Notes: generated by a model from the letters alone, not told the origin. A stretch of 64,000 nucleotides of DNA from an uncultured Clostridia bacterium (GCA_947584375.1 CANPWL010000008.1:1-64000), one strand, 5' to 3'. Counted from the first letter of the stretch, positions 1 to 9,915 are shown. Translations and numbers: made by a program.

Positions 1-161
1 GAGTATCTTCTCTCAAGAATTACAAGGTACTCTCTTTGTCTTCTTGTGCTCCATTGTTCAATTTTCAAGATGCTAGCTTTTGGGCGTTATTCTACGCCAC
101 CTTATTACACTCGCTTTTCGAGTGCTTGACTATTATATCACACTCCTTCTTCCTTTGTCAA
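1..161 (-). promoter_or_regulatory. probable rRNA operon promoter and leader, leading out of the window
   Basis: On the minus strand there is TTGACA (161-156), an 18-base spacer and TATAAT (137-132). A hairpin (CACTCG/CGAGTG, 124-108), a second hairpin near 102-81, and CTTGAAAATTGAACA (69-55) follow. That last kind of string is typical of Firmicutes rRNA leaders and spacers, so a 16S gene probably starts left of base 1. No rRNA gene body is visible here, so this is inference from the leader. Confidence 0.55.
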
Positions 162-295
162 GGGGTTTTTGCAATTTTTTTAGATTTTTTTATTGCCAAA
201 AAATAAGGTAAATCTATGTGTCTTGTCATTTTTCAAGATCAATCTTAAACGGTAGTTTTTATTAACTTAAAACCTTATTTGCATACAATTACAAC

Positions 296-1675
296 TTATC
301 CATTGATAAATCTGTAATTTAACTTATCTCCGCCAACGACCAGTGAAAAATTTTTAGACGGCTTAACAAAAAAGTAATAAAACTCAGGCAGAATACTAAC
401 CACTTTATGCTCCTTTTTAAAAGCTGTTGACATTTCTTTTTCTGTGTAAAAGTACTTATAGAAATATTTGCTTATATTCTGTGTAATGTCATCATCGCCA
501 TAACCGCATTCATCACCTATGGTAAGATCACAAGTATACCAGACTCCGTCAATTTCTACTGTGTTCCATGTGTGATTGTCGCTGCATAGGACCTGAGATT
601 TTATTCCATAGTACTGACACATCATCTGGAATGCACAAGCATATGTTCCGCAGACTCCCGCAGCAGTATTATCATCTTCAGCGGACAAAACACGATTTAA
701 AGTGGAATCAGCTTTCCAAACATCATAGCCGTACTTTTCCGAATTTGTTTTCTCATAATAGATTCTGTCACATAAGTAATTATATATAATTGTTACCTTT
801 TCATATTCAGTCATTCCGGCATTAAAATTCTGATTAGCAAAGTTATCCAACGACATCCTTATATTTTTATAGTGTTTCCATATTTCTGATAAGCTTTTAC
901 TCTGAAGAGTATTTAAAGATGAACTGAGACCCGACTTTATATTTGAAACTGAATTGCTAAGATTGGTATAAATATTTCTTGCCGAATCTGTCACCTTTTT
1001 CTTATTAATATTTTTATATGTATACTTCTTATTATCATTATATGCTTTTTTAAATTTTTTGGTGTTAATAATTTTATATATATGCTCTTCTTCTTTTAGC
1101 TTGGTTTTGTATTTTGAAAGTTTTAATGCAAAATTACTCCAATCCAAATAGCTATACTTTGTATAGCCCGAACCGTCATCATTATCAAGTAATGACATCG
1201 TTTGAATAAGCGTGTTAGCATTATTTAATAATAAACGGATCTTTTGAGGACTATATTTAACTGTATTACTTTTTTTAATTTTAACTTTTTTTACATTACT
1301 ATACTTACCGTATACCTTTTTATATTTCCCGTTTACCTTGTATTTTTTATATCCTCTTACCTTAACATAATAAGTCTTACCTAATTTTAATTTTTTTATT
1401 TTTATTGAAGTTATTTTTTTACTTTTAACAATGAATATTTTAGTTCCAGTTGAAAAATTCTTTTTTGTCGATAACTTAATTCTGTAACCGGAAACTCCTT
1501 TAAGCTTTTTCCATTTAACAGTCATCTGACCTTTTTTCTCAGACGACACAGTTATCAATTTCCCCTTATAAATTCTATTAACCGAAGCAGATGCTTCTAC
1601 TATATTAATAGAAGATACGGCAATCATTAATATAGTAAATGAAATAGTTAAAGTTTTCTTAATTAAGATTTTCAT
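296..1675 (-). CDS. secreted transglutaminase-like protein with Lys-rich Fn3-like module
   Basis: A 459-residue exported protein. The ATG at 1675 is preceded by GGGG a few bases upstream and opens a signal peptide (Lys-rich start, hydrophobic stretch, cleavage near residue 30). An upstream ATG at 1723 lacks a ribosome site. Residues about 35-135 form a very lysine-rich Fn3-like domain with the VKWKK..GYRI and YYVKVRGY signatures. The C-terminal half is a transglutaminase/protease-like fold (Transglut_core): Cys342 in GVCGTYACAF, His368 in NHTWNTV and Asp383 in CDLTIGD give the Cys-His-Asp triad. The fold may act as a peptidase or crosslinking enzyme at the cell surface; the substrate is unknown. 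It has no LPxTG motif. The Fn3 module resembles the C-terminus of the LRR protein at 43675-45330. Confidence 0.8.
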   Translation of the reverse strand: MKILIKKTLTISFTILMIAVSSINIVEASASVNRIYKGKLITVSSEKKGQMTVKWKKLKGVSGYRIKLSTKKNFSTGTKIFIVKSKKITSIKIKKLKLGKTYYVKVRGYKKYKVNGKYKKVYGKYSNVKKVKIKKSNTVKYSPQKIRLLLNNANTLIQTMSLLDNDDGSGYTKYSYLDWSNFALKLSKYKTKLKEEEHIYKIINTKKFKKAYNDNKKYTYKNINKKKVTDSARNIYTNLSNSVSNIKSGLSSSLNTLQSKSLSEIWKHYKNIRMSLDNFANQNFNAGMTEYEKVTIIYNYLCDRIYYEKTNSEKYGYDVWKADSTLNRVLSAEDDNTAAGVCGTYACAFQMMCQYYGIKSQVLCSDNHTWNTVEIDGVWYTCDLTIGDECGYGDDDITQNISKYFYKYFYTEKEMSTAFKKEHKVVSILPEFYYFFVKPSKNFSLVVGGDKLNYRFING

Positions 1676-1806
1676 TTTTTTACCCCAAGTATAATCTTTA
1701 TTTAAAATTGAATTTGACAACATTATTATATCATATAATCAATATATTTACAAGACGAACTATAATTTTTCAAAACTATTCATAATCAAAAATATACTGA
1801 TTTTTG

Positions 1807-1835
1807 TTGACATATAAATAAATGAGTTGTATAAT
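1807..1835 (+). promoter_or_regulatory. sigma-A promoter of metK
   Basis: TTGACA (1807-1812), a 17-base spacer and TATAAT (1830-1835) match the consensus exactly. Transcription would start near 1842, just before the SAM riboswitch. Confidence 0.85.
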
Positions 1836-1846
1836 AAACATATAAC

Positions 1847-1961
1847 CTTATCAAGAGTGGCGGAGGGAACAGGTCCTATGAAGCCCGGCAACCTAATTTT
1901 TTAAATATTAAGGTGCTAAATCCTGCGGTAACATATCCGAAAGATGAGGAATTTAGATCAT
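1847..1961 (+). promoter_or_regulatory. SAM-I riboswitch (S box)
   Basis: The leader carries the S-box core in order: CTTATCAAGAG at the start, GGCGGAGGGA, CCTATGAAGCCCGGCAACC, then GGTGCTAAATCCTGC and a closing GATGAGGA. It sits between a consensus promoter and an intrinsic terminator upstream of metK. In this family SAM binding favours the terminator and shuts off transcription, so metK should be expressed when SAM is low. Confidence 0.95.
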
Positions 1962-1969
1962 AAATTCTG

Positions 1970-1996
1970 GCGTTTCGGTTTGAAACGCTTTTTTAT
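1970..1996 (+). terminator. riboswitch expression-platform terminator
   Basis: The stem GCGTTTC (1970-1976) pairs with GAAACGC (1982-1988) and is followed by a T run. It is the off state of the metK S box. Confidence 0.9.
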
Positions 1997-2028
1997 TTTT
2001 ATTCATTAATTTTTAGGAGGAATAAAAA

Positions 2029-3222
2029 ATGTCAAGTAATCTTTTCACTTCTGAATCAGTAACAGAGGGGCATCCAGATAAAATCTGCGATCAGATTTCA
2101 GACTCGATTTTAGACGCAATGCTTGAACAGGACCCATATTCGAGGGTTGCCTGTGAAACAGTTACTACAACAGGAGTAATTATGTGCATGGGTGAAATAA
2201 CCACAAAAGCACAGGTTGATATTCCGGAAGTAGTTAGAAAAACAGTAAACGAAATTGGATACGACAACGACGCTTACGGCTTTAACGGAAACACCTGTGC
2301 TGTTATTACAACTATGGACAAGCAGTCTCCGGATATTGCACAAGGGGTTGATAACGCTCTAGAGGGTCGAGATGAAAACTTAAATGACATAGGTGCAGGA
2401 GATCAAGGTATGATGTTCGGATATGCATGTAATGAAACTCCTGAGCTTATGCCAATGCCTATTTCACTGGCACATAAGCTTGCTCGTAAACTTACTGAAG
2501 TAAGAAAAAACGGTACTCTTCCTTATTTACGTCCGGATGGAAAAACTCAGGTCACTGTTGAGTATGACGAAAATAATAATCCTGTTAGAATAGACGCTGT
2601 TGTTGTTTCTTCTCAGCATGATGAAAATATCACTCTTGAAAAGATTAGAGCTGATATTATAAAGTATGTTGTAAAAGCAGTTATACCAAATGAGCTTCTC
2701 GACAATAAAACCCAATACTTTGTCAATCCCACCGGCAGGTTTGTCGTCGGCGGTCCTCACGGTGACAGCGGACTTACCGGCAGAAAAATCATAGTCGATA
2801 CCTACGGTGGAATGGGACGTCACGGCGGCGGTGCATTTTCAGGAAAAGATCCTACAAAGGTTGACCGTTCGGCAGCATATATGGCAAGATATGTTGCAAA
2901 GAACATTGTTGCCGCTAATCTTGCAGACAAGTGTGAAGTCCAACTTGCATATGCAATAGGAGTTGCTTCGCCTGTATCAGTAATGATTGATGTTGACACC
3001 TTCGGTACGAGTAATTTTTCACCTGACAAGATAAGTGAAGCTGTAAAAAAGGTTTTTGATCTTCGTCCATCTGCTATTATTGAAACGCTGGGACTTCGTA
3101 AGCCTATTTACAAAAAGCTTGCGGCATACGGACATATGGGACGTGAGGACTTAAACGTCACTTGGGAAAAAACCGACAAAGCCGAAGAACTTAAAAAAGC
3201 TGTTCAGCAATTAAATTTATAA
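2029..3222 (+). CDS. metK: S-adenosylmethionine synthetase
   Basis: MetK makes S-adenosylmethionine from methionine and ATP. The 397-residue length is normal for the family. N-terminal SVTEGHPDK, the [15 protein letters not shown]-binding loop and [16 protein letters not shown] near residue 265 are the family signatures. An AGGAGG site lies 8 bases before the ATG. It is alone behind the SAM riboswitch, which gives direct end-product control. Nothing is odd in the sequence. Confidence 0.98.
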   Translation: MSSNLFTSESVTEGHPDKICDQISDSILDAMLEQDPYSRVACETVTTTGVIMCMGEITTKAQVDIPEVVRKTVNEIGYDNDAYGFNGNTCAVITTMDKQSPDIAQGVDNALEGRDENLNDIGAGDQGMMFGYACNETPELMPMPISLAHKLARKLTEVRKNGTLPYLRPDGKTQVTVEYDENNNPVRIDAVVVSSQHDENITLEKIRADIIKYVVKAVIPNELLDNKTQYFVNPTGRFVVGGPHGDSGLTGRKIIVDTYGGMGRHGGGAFSGKDPTKVDRSAAYMARYVAKNIVAANLADKCEVQLAYAIGVASPVSVMIDVDTFGTSNFSPDKISEAVKKVFDLRPSAIIETLGLRKPIYKKLAAYGHMGREDLNVTWEKTDKAEELKKAVQQLNL

Positions 3223-3281
3223 TGCAAAAATGATTATATATATTCATCTACACAATTCATATTAATAAAAGGTGATGTGAA

Positions 3282-4010
3282 ATGAATTTATTTTTAACTC
3301 TGGCCTTTTTATTTTTTATTGGATCTGTTTCCGGCTGGTTTTTAGAACTGCTCTTTAGGCGTTATTTTTCCAGTTCCAATCCGGAACGTAAATGGGTTAA
3401 TCCAGGATTTTGTATTGGTCCGTATCTGCCTTTATACGGCATCGGACTATGCGTATTGTATTTGATAGCTTCTCTGAATATATTTAATTTGATTGATCCC
3501 GTTTTTAATAAAGTTTTAATATTCATTATTATGTCTGTATGTATGACCGCTGTTGAATACATAGCCGGAATCATCAGTGTAAAAGTGTTTAAGATTCGTT
3601 TATGGGATTATAATAATGAATGGGCAAATATTCAGGGCATCATCTGCCCTAAATTTTCACTGATATGGGCTTTTCTTGGATTTGTTTATTATTTTCTTAT
3701 TCACCCTTATATCCTTGACTCTTTGGAATGGCTGTCATCTAACCTAGCATTTTCCTTTGTTATAGGTCTATTTTTCGGCGTCTTTATAATTGATTTGATA
3801 AAATCTGCACAGCTTATAACAAAACTCAAAAAATTTGCTGATGAAAAAGATGTTGTTGTTAAATACGAACATCTAAAAGAGTACATTCGTAAAAAGCAGG
3901 AAAAGTCAAGCCAAAAGCATTACTTTTTCCGTCCGTTTCATTCTAATCAAACAATAATCGAGAACTTAAAAGAAATGCTTGAATCCTTTGAAAAGCATGT
4001 AAAGCATTAA
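3282..4010 (+). CDS. CmpB-like (putative ABC-transporter type IV) membrane protein
   Basis: A 242-residue membrane protein with about five hydrophobic segments in the first 190 residues and a basic cytoplasmic tail. The N-terminus (GSVSGWFLELLFRR, then WVNPGFCIGPYLPLYG) matches the family called putative ABC-transporter type IV (Pfam ABC_trans_CmpB), a Firmicutes family of unproven function. It starts 59 bases after metK and has its own GGTGATG-type ribosome site. It may be cotranscribed with metK, since no terminator separates them. A convergent terminator follows. Confidence 0.7.
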   Translation: MNLFLTLAFLFFIGSVSGWFLELLFRRYFSSSNPERKWVNPGFCIGPYLPLYGIGLCVLYLIASLNIFNLIDPVFNKVLIFIIMSVCMTAVEYIAGIISVKVFKIRLWDYNNEWANIQGIICPKFSLIWAFLGFVYYFLIHPYILDSLEWLSSNLAFSFVIGLFFGVFIIDLIKSAQLITKLKKFADEKDVVVKYEHLKEYIRKKQEKSSQKHYFFRPFHSNQTIIENLKEMLESFEKHVKH

Positions 4011-4045
4011 ATATTATATTTAATTGCAAAATTAAAAACATAAAT

Positions 4046-4074
4046 AAAAGGTTACCTGTTTATGGTAACCTTTT
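4046..4074. terminator. bidirectional terminator
   Basis: AAAAGGTTACC (4046-4056) pairs with GGTAACCTTTT (4064-4074). It has T runs on both strands and separates the rightward 3282-4010 gene from leftward gpsA. Confidence 0.9.
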
Positions 4075-4077
4075 TAT

Positions 4078-5079
4078 TTATAAAACAATTCTCTCATTCT
4101 CACTTGAATTGGGCCGTGTCATAAGCTCTTTTAATGCAGCGTCAACCTGTTTACCATCGAATAGTACGGAATAAAGCTGCTCGGTAATTGGCATCTCAAT
4201 TCCCTGAGCCTTTGCAAGGGCGTATGCAGTTTTTGTGCAATGATACCCCTCAACTGTTCCTACCATTCTTACTGCTTCTTCTGGAGTATGACCTTTTCCT
4301 ATCAGTATACCGGCACGTCGGTTTCTCGAATGCATACTGGTACATGTCACTATCAAGTCACCAATTCCGGTAAGACCGGCAAACGTACTGGTACTTGCGC
4401 CCAACGATACTCCCAAACGAGCAATTTCACTGATACCCCTTGTCATCAGTGCGGCTTTAGTATTATCTCCATAACCCATACCGTCACAGATCCCCGCTGC
4501 CAGTGCAATTATATTCTTCAGCGAACCTCCAATTTCACAGCCTACAATATCGTCATTTATATATATTCTTAAAACAGAACTTGACATAGTGTCCTGTATA
4601 TATTTCGATGCATTGTGATCTGTTGATGACACAACAACAGTTGTCGGAATTCCCTTTGCCAGCTCTTCAGCATGAGAAGGTCCTGTAAGAACGATTATCC
4701 TGTTTTTATCAAAAGCCTCCGAAACAACTACGCTCATTCGTTTAAGGGTTCCATCCTCAAGACCCTTTGATGTGTTTACAACATAGGTTTTTTCATTTAT
4801 GTAAGGCTTTGCCGCTTCACAAGTTTCTCTGACATACGACGATGGTATGCCAACAACTACTATATCTTTACCCTTTACACATGAAATATCCGTTGTAAGG
4901 TTAATACTTTCCGGAATAATAATTCCGGGAAGCTTTGCTTTAAGCTCACCCGTTCTCTCAATGGCAGCTATTTCATCTTTGAACTTTGACCACACTGTTA
5001 CACTATGACCCATCTTTTCACACATTACAGCAAGCGAAAGACCGAATCCTCCTGAACCCAGAATAGCTATATCAGCCAT
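4078..5079 (-). CDS. gpsA: NAD(P)-dependent glycerol-3-phosphate dehydrogenase
   Basis: GpsA reduces dihydroxyacetone phosphate to sn-glycerol 3-phosphate, the backbone for phospholipids. The 333 residues begin with a Rossmann loop (GSGGFGLSLA). They include the NTSKGLE and LTGPSHAEE strands and the catalytic-lysine region SLKNIIALAAGICDG with GDNTKAALMTRG. A GGAGG site sits 6 bases before the ATG. It follows plsY by 24 bases, so the product of this gene feeds the enzyme encoded next door. Confidence 0.97.
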   Translation of the reverse strand: MADIAILGSGGFGLSLAVMCEKMGHSVTVWSKFKDEIAAIERTGELKAKLPGIIIPESINLTTDISCVKGKDIVVVGIPSSYVRETCEAAKPYINEKTYVVNTSKGLEDGTLKRMSVVVSEAFDKNRIIVLTGPSHAEELAKGIPTTVVVSSTDHNASKYIQDTMSSSVLRIYINDDIVGCEIGGSLKNIIALAAGICDGMGYGDNTKAALMTRGISEIARLGVSLGASTSTFAGLTGIGDLIVTCTSMHSRNRRAGILIGKGHTPEEAVRMVGTVEGYHCTKTAYALAKAQGIEMPITEQLYSVLFDGKQVDAALKELMTRPNSSENERIVL

Positions 5080-5103
5080 AATAAACCTCCGATAGTATAC
5101 TAG

Positions 5104-5754
5104 TTATTTTTTAAAGCTTAACTTATTTTCTTCATGATTTTTGAGCCTGATTATGTTAGCTTTGTGCTTCAAAACTATCAGTACAGTAAGTAAGCAAGCA
5201 AACATAATATTAATCCAGATACCGTTGAAATTTCTTACCATTTGAGTTATACCGGTAAAAAACGGATATGTAATAATAGATATTACCGATCCCAAAGATA
5301 CATATCTTGTAACTGAAACAACAATTATAAACACAGCTAAACATAAAAGCGTAGTAATAGGGTCAACTGCAAGCATTGTTGTACAGGCAGTAAGAACGCC
5401 CTTACCGCCTTTAAATCCATAGTATAACGGAAAAACGTGCCCGAATACAACACATACGCCTGCTATGTAACCTATAAACAATCTGTCGCCAAAGAACAAA
5501 ACTCCCAAAACATCTGTTACAATAAAACGTGCCAGAATCACTGCTATGACTCCTTTAAACAAATCGCACAAAAGAGTTATCAGTGCTGGTATTTTTCCAT
5601 AAACCCTTAAAACATTGGTAAGTCCTGCACTTTTACTTCCGTATTTTCTTATATCATCATGCTTTAACAGCCTGCACACTATCAATGCAGAGTTAAAGCT
5701 TCCAAAAAGGTACGAAGCTATTGCCGTAACGGCAATACATAAAAATTCAACCAT
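5104..5754 (-). CDS. plsY: acyl-phosphate:glycerol-3-phosphate acyltransferase
   Basis: PlsY is the membrane enzyme that transfers an acyl group from acyl-phosphate to glycerol 3-phosphate, giving lysophosphatidate. It has 216 residues with several transmembrane helices. The three family motifs are visible: GSFNSALIV near the N-terminus, the GSKSAGLTNVLR loop, and the GGKGVLT loop. It lies 14 bases after der and just before gpsA, forming der-plsY-gpsA. Confidence 0.96.
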   Translation of the reverse strand: MVEFLCIAVTAIASYLFGSFNSALIVCRLLKHDDIRKYGSKSAGLTNVLRVYGKIPALITLLCDLFKGVIAVILARFIVTDVLGVLFFGDRLFIGYIAGVCVVFGHVFPLYYGFKGGKGVLTACTTMLAVDPITTLLCLAVFIIVVSVTRYVSLGSVISIITYPFFTGITQMVRNFNGIWINIMFACLLTVLIVLKHKANIIRLKNHEENKLSFKK

Positions 5755-5768
5755 AAAAATCTCCCCAG

Positions 5769-7100
5769 TTATTTTGTATCGTTTGCTCCACGCTCCCTGA
5801 CGATAAATCTTACGGGTGTTCCCTCCAAATCAAAGTTTTCGCGGATTTGGTTTTCCAAATACCTTTGATAGGAAAAATGGAACAGCTCAGCTTTGTTTAC
5901 AAATACAACAAATGTCGGCGGCTTTGTTGACGGCTGAGTCATATAATAAATTTTAAGCCGTTTACCTTTATCTGACGGCGGTTGAACTCGGCTTGTAGCA
6001 TAAGCTAAAATTTCATTAAGCCTACCTGTTGAAATTCTTATAGAATTTTTCTCTGAAGTAAATTTAATCATATCAAAGAGTTTGTCCAGCCTCTGACCCG
6101 TTTTTGCTGAAATAAACACGAAAGGAACATATGACATAAAGCTGAAATCATTTTTAAGTTTATTGGTGTATTCAGACATAGTATTTGTATCTTTTTTAAC
6201 AGCATCCCACTTGTTTATTGCAACAACGCAAGCTTTACCCTGTTCATGAGCATAGCCTGCGACCTTTGAATCCTGTTCGGTAAATCCGACAGTCGCATCT
6301 ATTACGATAACTGCAACATCAGCTCTGTCAACTGCCATATATGCTCTTAGTACACTATATTTTTCTATATTTTCAAGAATCTTTGACTTTCTCCTGATAC
6401 CTGCTGTATCTATAAAAATAAACTTTCCCTTTTCATTTTCTACTAATGTATCCGTAGCGTCTCTGGTTGTACCGGCAATATCTGAAACAATAAGTCTTTC
6501 CTCGCCGCAAATTTTATTTATAATAGAAGACTTACCCGCATTCGGCTTTCCGATAACAGCTACTTTTATAGTATCGCTTTCACCATCGTCTTCATCAGTG
6601 TCGGTAAAATATTTTATTACCTTATCAAGCAGATCGCCCGTACCGTGTCCGTGAACTGATGAAACTGCAATCGGATCGCCAATTCCTAGATTATAAAATT
6701 CATAAAAATCAGGAGGAGGATTACCTACATTATCACACTTATTAACACAAAGAACAACAGGCTTACCAGACTTCATAAGCATAGACGCTACATCATAATC
6801 ATTTGCAGTTACTCCGGTTTTAACGTCTGTTATGAAAATTATCACATCTGCGCTTGCTATTGCAACTTCTGCCTGACGCTTCATCTGAGTTAGAATAATG
6901 TCATCGGTTTTGGGCTCAATACCACCCGTATCGACTAGCATAAACTGTTTTCCCAGCCACTCGCACTTAGAGTAAATCCTGTCTCTTGTAACTCCCGGTG
7001 TGTCATCTATAATTGACAGCTTTTGTCCAATAAGCTTGTTAAACAGCGTAGATTTTCCCACATTTGGTCTGCCGACAATCGCAGCTATCGGTAATGACAT
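5769..7100 (-). CDS. der: ribosome-associated GTPase Der (EngA)
   Basis: Der is an essential tandem GTPase that helps 50S subunit assembly. The 443 residues contain two G domains: GRPNVGKSTL (about residue 9) with DTGG and NKCD, and a second GKPNAGKSSI (about residue 183) with DTAG and NKWD. A KH-like C-terminal domain follows. Normal family length. A GGAGG site precedes the ATG. The terminator after rpmF lies just upstream, so der, plsY and gpsA may have their own promoter or rely on read-through. Confidence 0.98.
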   Translation of the reverse strand: MSLPIAAIVGRPNVGKSTLFNKLIGQKLSIIDDTPGVTRDRIYSKCEWLGKQFMLVDTGGIEPKTDDIILTQMKRQAEVAIASADVIIFITDVKTGVTANDYDVASMLMKSGKPVVLCVNKCDNVGNPPPDFYEFYNLGIGDPIAVSSVHGHGTGDLLDKVIKYFTDTDEDDGESDTIKVAVIGKPNAGKSSIINKICGEERLIVSDIAGTTRDATDTLVENEKGKFIFIDTAGIRRKSKILENIEKYSVLRAYMAVDRADVAVIVIDATVGFTEQDSKVAGYAHEQGKACVVAINKWDAVKKDTNTMSEYTNKLKNDFSFMSYVPFVFISAKTGQRLDKLFDMIKFTSEKNSIRISTGRLNEILAYATSRVQPPSDKGKRLKIYYMTQPSTKPPTFVVFVNKAELFHFSYQRYLENQIRENFDLEGTPVRFIVRERGANDTK

Positions 7101-7134
7101 AAATCCTTATCCTCCCAAGTAATTTCTTACACGA

Positions 7135-7169
7135 AAAAAGCAGAGAAGGAAAAACTCCACCTCTGCTTT
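7135..7169 (-). terminator. intrinsic terminator after rpmF
   Basis: On the minus strand AAAGCAGAG (7169-7161) pairs with CTCTGCTTT (7145-7137), with T residues continuing to 7135. It lies just after the rpmF stop. Confidence 0.85.
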
Positions 7170-7178
7170 ACAAAGATG

Positions 7179-7367
7179 TTATTTATCGTTACTTTTCTTG
7201 ATAACTTCTACACCCTTATAAAATCCGCAATTTTTACAAACTTTATGTGGAGCTGTAAGCTCACCGCAATTAGAACATCTGCTTAATGCCGGTGCGTCTA
7301 ATTTCCAAACAGCAGAACGTCTCTTATCACGTCTGGCTTTGGATACCTTTCTCTTTGGTACTGCCAT
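7179..7367 (-). CDS. rpmF: 50S ribosomal protein L32
   Basis: A 62-residue basic protein starting MAVPKRKVSKARRDKRR, the L32 signature. It is followed by a zinc ribbon of two CxxC pairs (CSNC and CKNC). This is the Cys-containing, zinc-binding version of L32. It follows yceD, the usual partner in bacteria, by 48 bases. A strong AGGAGG site precedes the start. Confidence 0.98.
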   Translation of the reverse strand: MAVPKRKVSKARRDKRRSAVWKLDAPALSRCSNCGELTAPHKVCKNCGFYKGVEVIKKSNDK

Positions 7368-7415
7368 TGTGGCACCTCCTCTTAGGATATTTTTAATTAA
7401 GTATTGTTGCGGCTA

Positions 7416-7865
7416 TTAACTCTTTGAGCATTCGCAAGAAGCTTCATTTAGGTTTTGTCCGCAAATGAAGCACAAGCCCTTGCAGTCTTCCTTACACAAT
7501 ATCTTTGAAGGCAGCTGCAACAATAAATCAGAAATAGCCAACTCATTCAAGTCAAGAATCATATTTTCACATACAATATGCTCATTATCCTCATTTTTTG
7601 AATTCTGAACAAGAGTATGTTCAAAATCATAATTATATTCCTGCTCAAACCTTTTAAGACATCTGTCGCAAACGTGATTTAAAACAAAACTTATATGATA
7701 TTTTATAGTTACAATTCCTGCTCTGTTTTCAACTTCTCCGTTTATCGATACAGGTGTTTTGAATGAAACCGCCTTATAACCGTCAAGTTCCTCCAGCGGA
7801 ATTTTATAACTGATTTCTTTACGTTCACCAACTATATCAAATAGCTGCTTTAGTTGTATTTCCAT
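7416..7865 (-). CDS. yceD: YceD family protein (DUF177)
   Basis: A 149-residue protein with the DUF177 features: an all-beta body, CDRCLKRF in the middle and a Cys-rich tail (CKEDCKGLCFICG...CEC) that probably binds zinc. The family is almost always next to rpmF and has been linked to large-subunit or 23S rRNA biogenesis. Its exact role here is inferred from that context. The ATG is preceded by GAGGTGTTAGG and a consensus promoter 28 bases upstream. Confidence 0.88.
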   Translation of the reverse strand: MEIQLKQLFDIVGERKEISYKIPLEELDGYKAVSFKTPVSINGEVENRAGIVTIKYHISFVLNHVCDRCLKRFEQEYNYDFEHTLVQNSKNEDNEHIVCENMILDLNELAISDLLLQLPSKILCKEDCKGLCFICGQNLNEASCECSKS

Positions 7866-7892
7866 CCTAACACCTCAAACATCACAAATTAC

Positions 7893-7921
7893 ATTATAAC
7901 TATTATATTTTCCATTGTCAA
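7893..7921 (-). promoter_or_regulatory. sigma-A promoter of yceD-rpmF
   Basis: Minus-strand TTGACA (7921-7916), 17-base spacer, TATAAT (7898-7893), an exact consensus match. It drives yceD and rpmF. Confidence 0.85.
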
Positions 7922-7962
7922 TAGTTTTTATGTAATTTTAAAATAAACTCTTTATTTAAGGC

Positions 7963-8364
7963 TTACATAAACACTTTTACTTTGTCAGGAAGTTCCTGTG
8001 CATCAGTTGATACCGTAAACACAATATTTACATCCTTTGCGTGAGCGTTAAGCTTTTCAAACATTGCACCAAGTTCATCATAATCTCTTCCGCCTATTTT
8101 TAAAATACCGTCTATAAATATTTCCTGAATATCATAATTTCCTGCAAGCATACCCATAACAAAACCATAGAACGTGTCATAACTTTCAATTGCATATTCC
8201 TCAGCATCAACAAGCCTTACGCTGTGAGGAATATTATAAGTAAGTTTCATTCCTTTCTCAATACAAACAACATTTCCGGTAGCTTTGTTTGAAGCCTCAG
8301 TAATTTTGTCAACTAAAATCTTTGTTTTTCCTGTTCCTTTTTTTCCTGTTATAATGCTAATCAT
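7963..8364 (-). CDS. small P-loop protein of unknown function
   Basis: A 133-residue protein that begins directly with a Walker A motif (GKKGTGKT, residues 7-14). A Walker B-like stretch (EIFIDG) lies near residue 83 and a short C-terminal strand with a polar TVST sensor-like motif follows. It is much shorter than typical P-loop ATPases and has no other recognizable domain. The start is supported by GGAGTG about 6 bases upstream. It stands alone between yceD and pgi. I do not recognise a named family, and nucleotide binding is the only role I would infer. Confidence 0.65.
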   Translation of the reverse strand: MISIITGKKGTGKTKILVDKITEASNKATGNVVCIEKGMKLTYNIPHSVRLVDAEEYAIESYDTFYGFVMGMLAGNYDIQEIFIDGILKIGGRDYDELGAMFEKLNAHAKDVNIVFTVSTDAQELPDKVKVFM

Positions 8365-8459
8365 AATAACACTCCGTTCCGCCGCTAGGGCAAATTTATT
8401 TTAACGGACAAGAAATACACCTGTCCGAAAATGTATTAACCTATTATTATCTAATATAT

Positions 8460-9791
8460 TTATTTGAGTTTTTCTTCAAGTGCTGCCTTCTGATCCTCAT
8501 ATCCCGGCTTACCTAAAAGAGCGAACATATTCTTTTTATAGCTTTCAACACCCGGTTGATTGAATGGATTTACGCCAAGTATATATCCCGATACAGCACA
8601 CGCTTTTTCAAAGAAATAAACCATCTCACCGAAGTTCTCTTCATCAAGCTCATCAACCTCAATGACTATATTAGGTACACCTCCATCAGTATGTGCCAAA
8701 ATTGTCCCCTCGTAAGCCTTTCTGTTAACGTCAGACATATTCTGATTCGTCAGGAAATTCAAGCCGTCTAAGTTTTCATCGTCCGCATTAAGGAATAGAT
8801 CCTGCTTAGGTTTCTTTATATCAACAACTGTTTCAAACATTATTCTTGAACCGTCCTGAATAAACTGACCTAAAGAATGAAGATCGGTAGAGAATGTAGC
8901 AGACGATGGGAATATGCCCTTATTATCCTTACCCTCGCTCTCACCGTAAAGTTGTTTCCACCATTCAGCCATCATTGTAAAGCTAGGCTCGTATGAAACA
9001 AGCATTTCAACCGATTTGCCCTTTCTGTTGAGAATATTTCTTATAGCAGCATATTTGTAACAATCATTACTGTCATCCTTTGAATATTTCTCCATTCCAT
9101 GCCTTGCGCCAGCCATTATCTTATCAATATCACAGCCCGCAACCGCAATAGGAAGAAGTCCAACTGCGGTAAGTACTGAAAATCTTCCGCCTATATCATC
9201 TGCAATAACAAATGTTTCATATCCCTCTTTATCAGAAAGCTCCTTTAAAGTTCCTTTTTTTGCATCAGTTGTAGCAAAGATTCTGTTCTTTGCCTCATTC
9301 TTGCCATACTTATCCTCAACAAGCTTCTTAAAAATTCTGAAAGCAAGAGCAGGTTCAGTGGTCGTACCAGACTTAGAAATTACATTTACACAAATGTCCT
9401 TGCCATCGCATATTGACAAAATTTCCTGAAGATAAGTAGGATTAATATTGTTACCGACAAAATAAATGTCAGGTGTGTCTTTTTTAAGATTATTATAAAA
9501 CGGGGATTTTAAAAGTTCAATAGCGGCCCTTGCTCCTAAATATGATCCTCCAATTCCTATAACAATAAGAATATCAGCTTTTTCTTTGATCCTATCAGCC
9601 GCAGCTTTAATTCTTTCAAACTCGTCCTTATCATAATTAACGGGAAGGTCAACCCAACCTAAAAAATCATTTCCAAGACCGTTTCTATTTACAATTGTAT
9701 TATGTGCATCACTAACCTGCACTTTCATTGCTTCTATCTCATGTTCACTAATAAAAGACTTGAGATACTTTGTATTTAACCTAATTGCCAC
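8460..9791 (-). CDS. pgi: glucose-6-phosphate isomerase
   Basis: Pgi interconverts glucose 6-phosphate and fructose 6-phosphate. The 443 residues match the short Firmicutes type. Visible signatures are [11 protein letters not shown] (sugar-phosphate loop), [10 protein letters not shown] and the C-terminal region [14 protein letters not shown]. The start is GTG at 9791-9789, with AAAGGA 9 bases upstream; no in-frame ATG is better placed. Confidence 0.97.
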   Translation of the reverse strand: MAIRLNTKYLKSFISEHEIEAMKVQVSDAHNTIVNRNGLGNDFLGWVDLPVNYDKDEFERIKAAADRIKEKADILIVIGIGGSYLGARAAIELLKSPFYNNLKKDTPDIYFVGNNINPTYLQEILSICDGKDICVNVISKSGTTTEPALAFRIFKKLVEDKYGKNEAKNRIFATTDAKKGTLKELSDKEGYETFVIADDIGGRFSVLTAVGLLPIAVAGCDIDKIMAGARHGMEKYSKDDSNDCYKYAAIRNILNRKGKSVEMLVSYEPSFTMMAEWWKQLYGESEGKDNKGIFPSSATFSTDLHSLGQFIQDGSRIMFETVVDIKKPKQDLFLNADDENLDGLNFLTNQNMSDVNRKAYEGTILAHTDGGVPNIVIEVDELDEENFGEMVYFFEKACAVSGYILGVNPFNQPGVESYKKNMFALLGKPGYEDQKAALEEKLK

Positions 9792-9825
9792 TTTCCAAAA
9801 TCCTTTCTAATATTTAGCTGATTAT

Positions 9826-9854
9826 ATTTTACTATAAAACAAGTTATTTTTCAA
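9826..9854 (-). promoter_or_regulatory. probable pgi promoter
   Basis: Minus strand TTGAAA (9854-9849), 17-base spacer, TAAAAT (9831-9826), about 35 bases before the GTG start. A second TTGACA at 9870-9865 lacks a good partner. Confidence 0.55.
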
Positions 9855-9915
9855 GTGCTGTTTTTGTCAAGTTTGTGTGACAATTATGTTTTTGTGCAAC
9901 TAATACAATTTTTAT

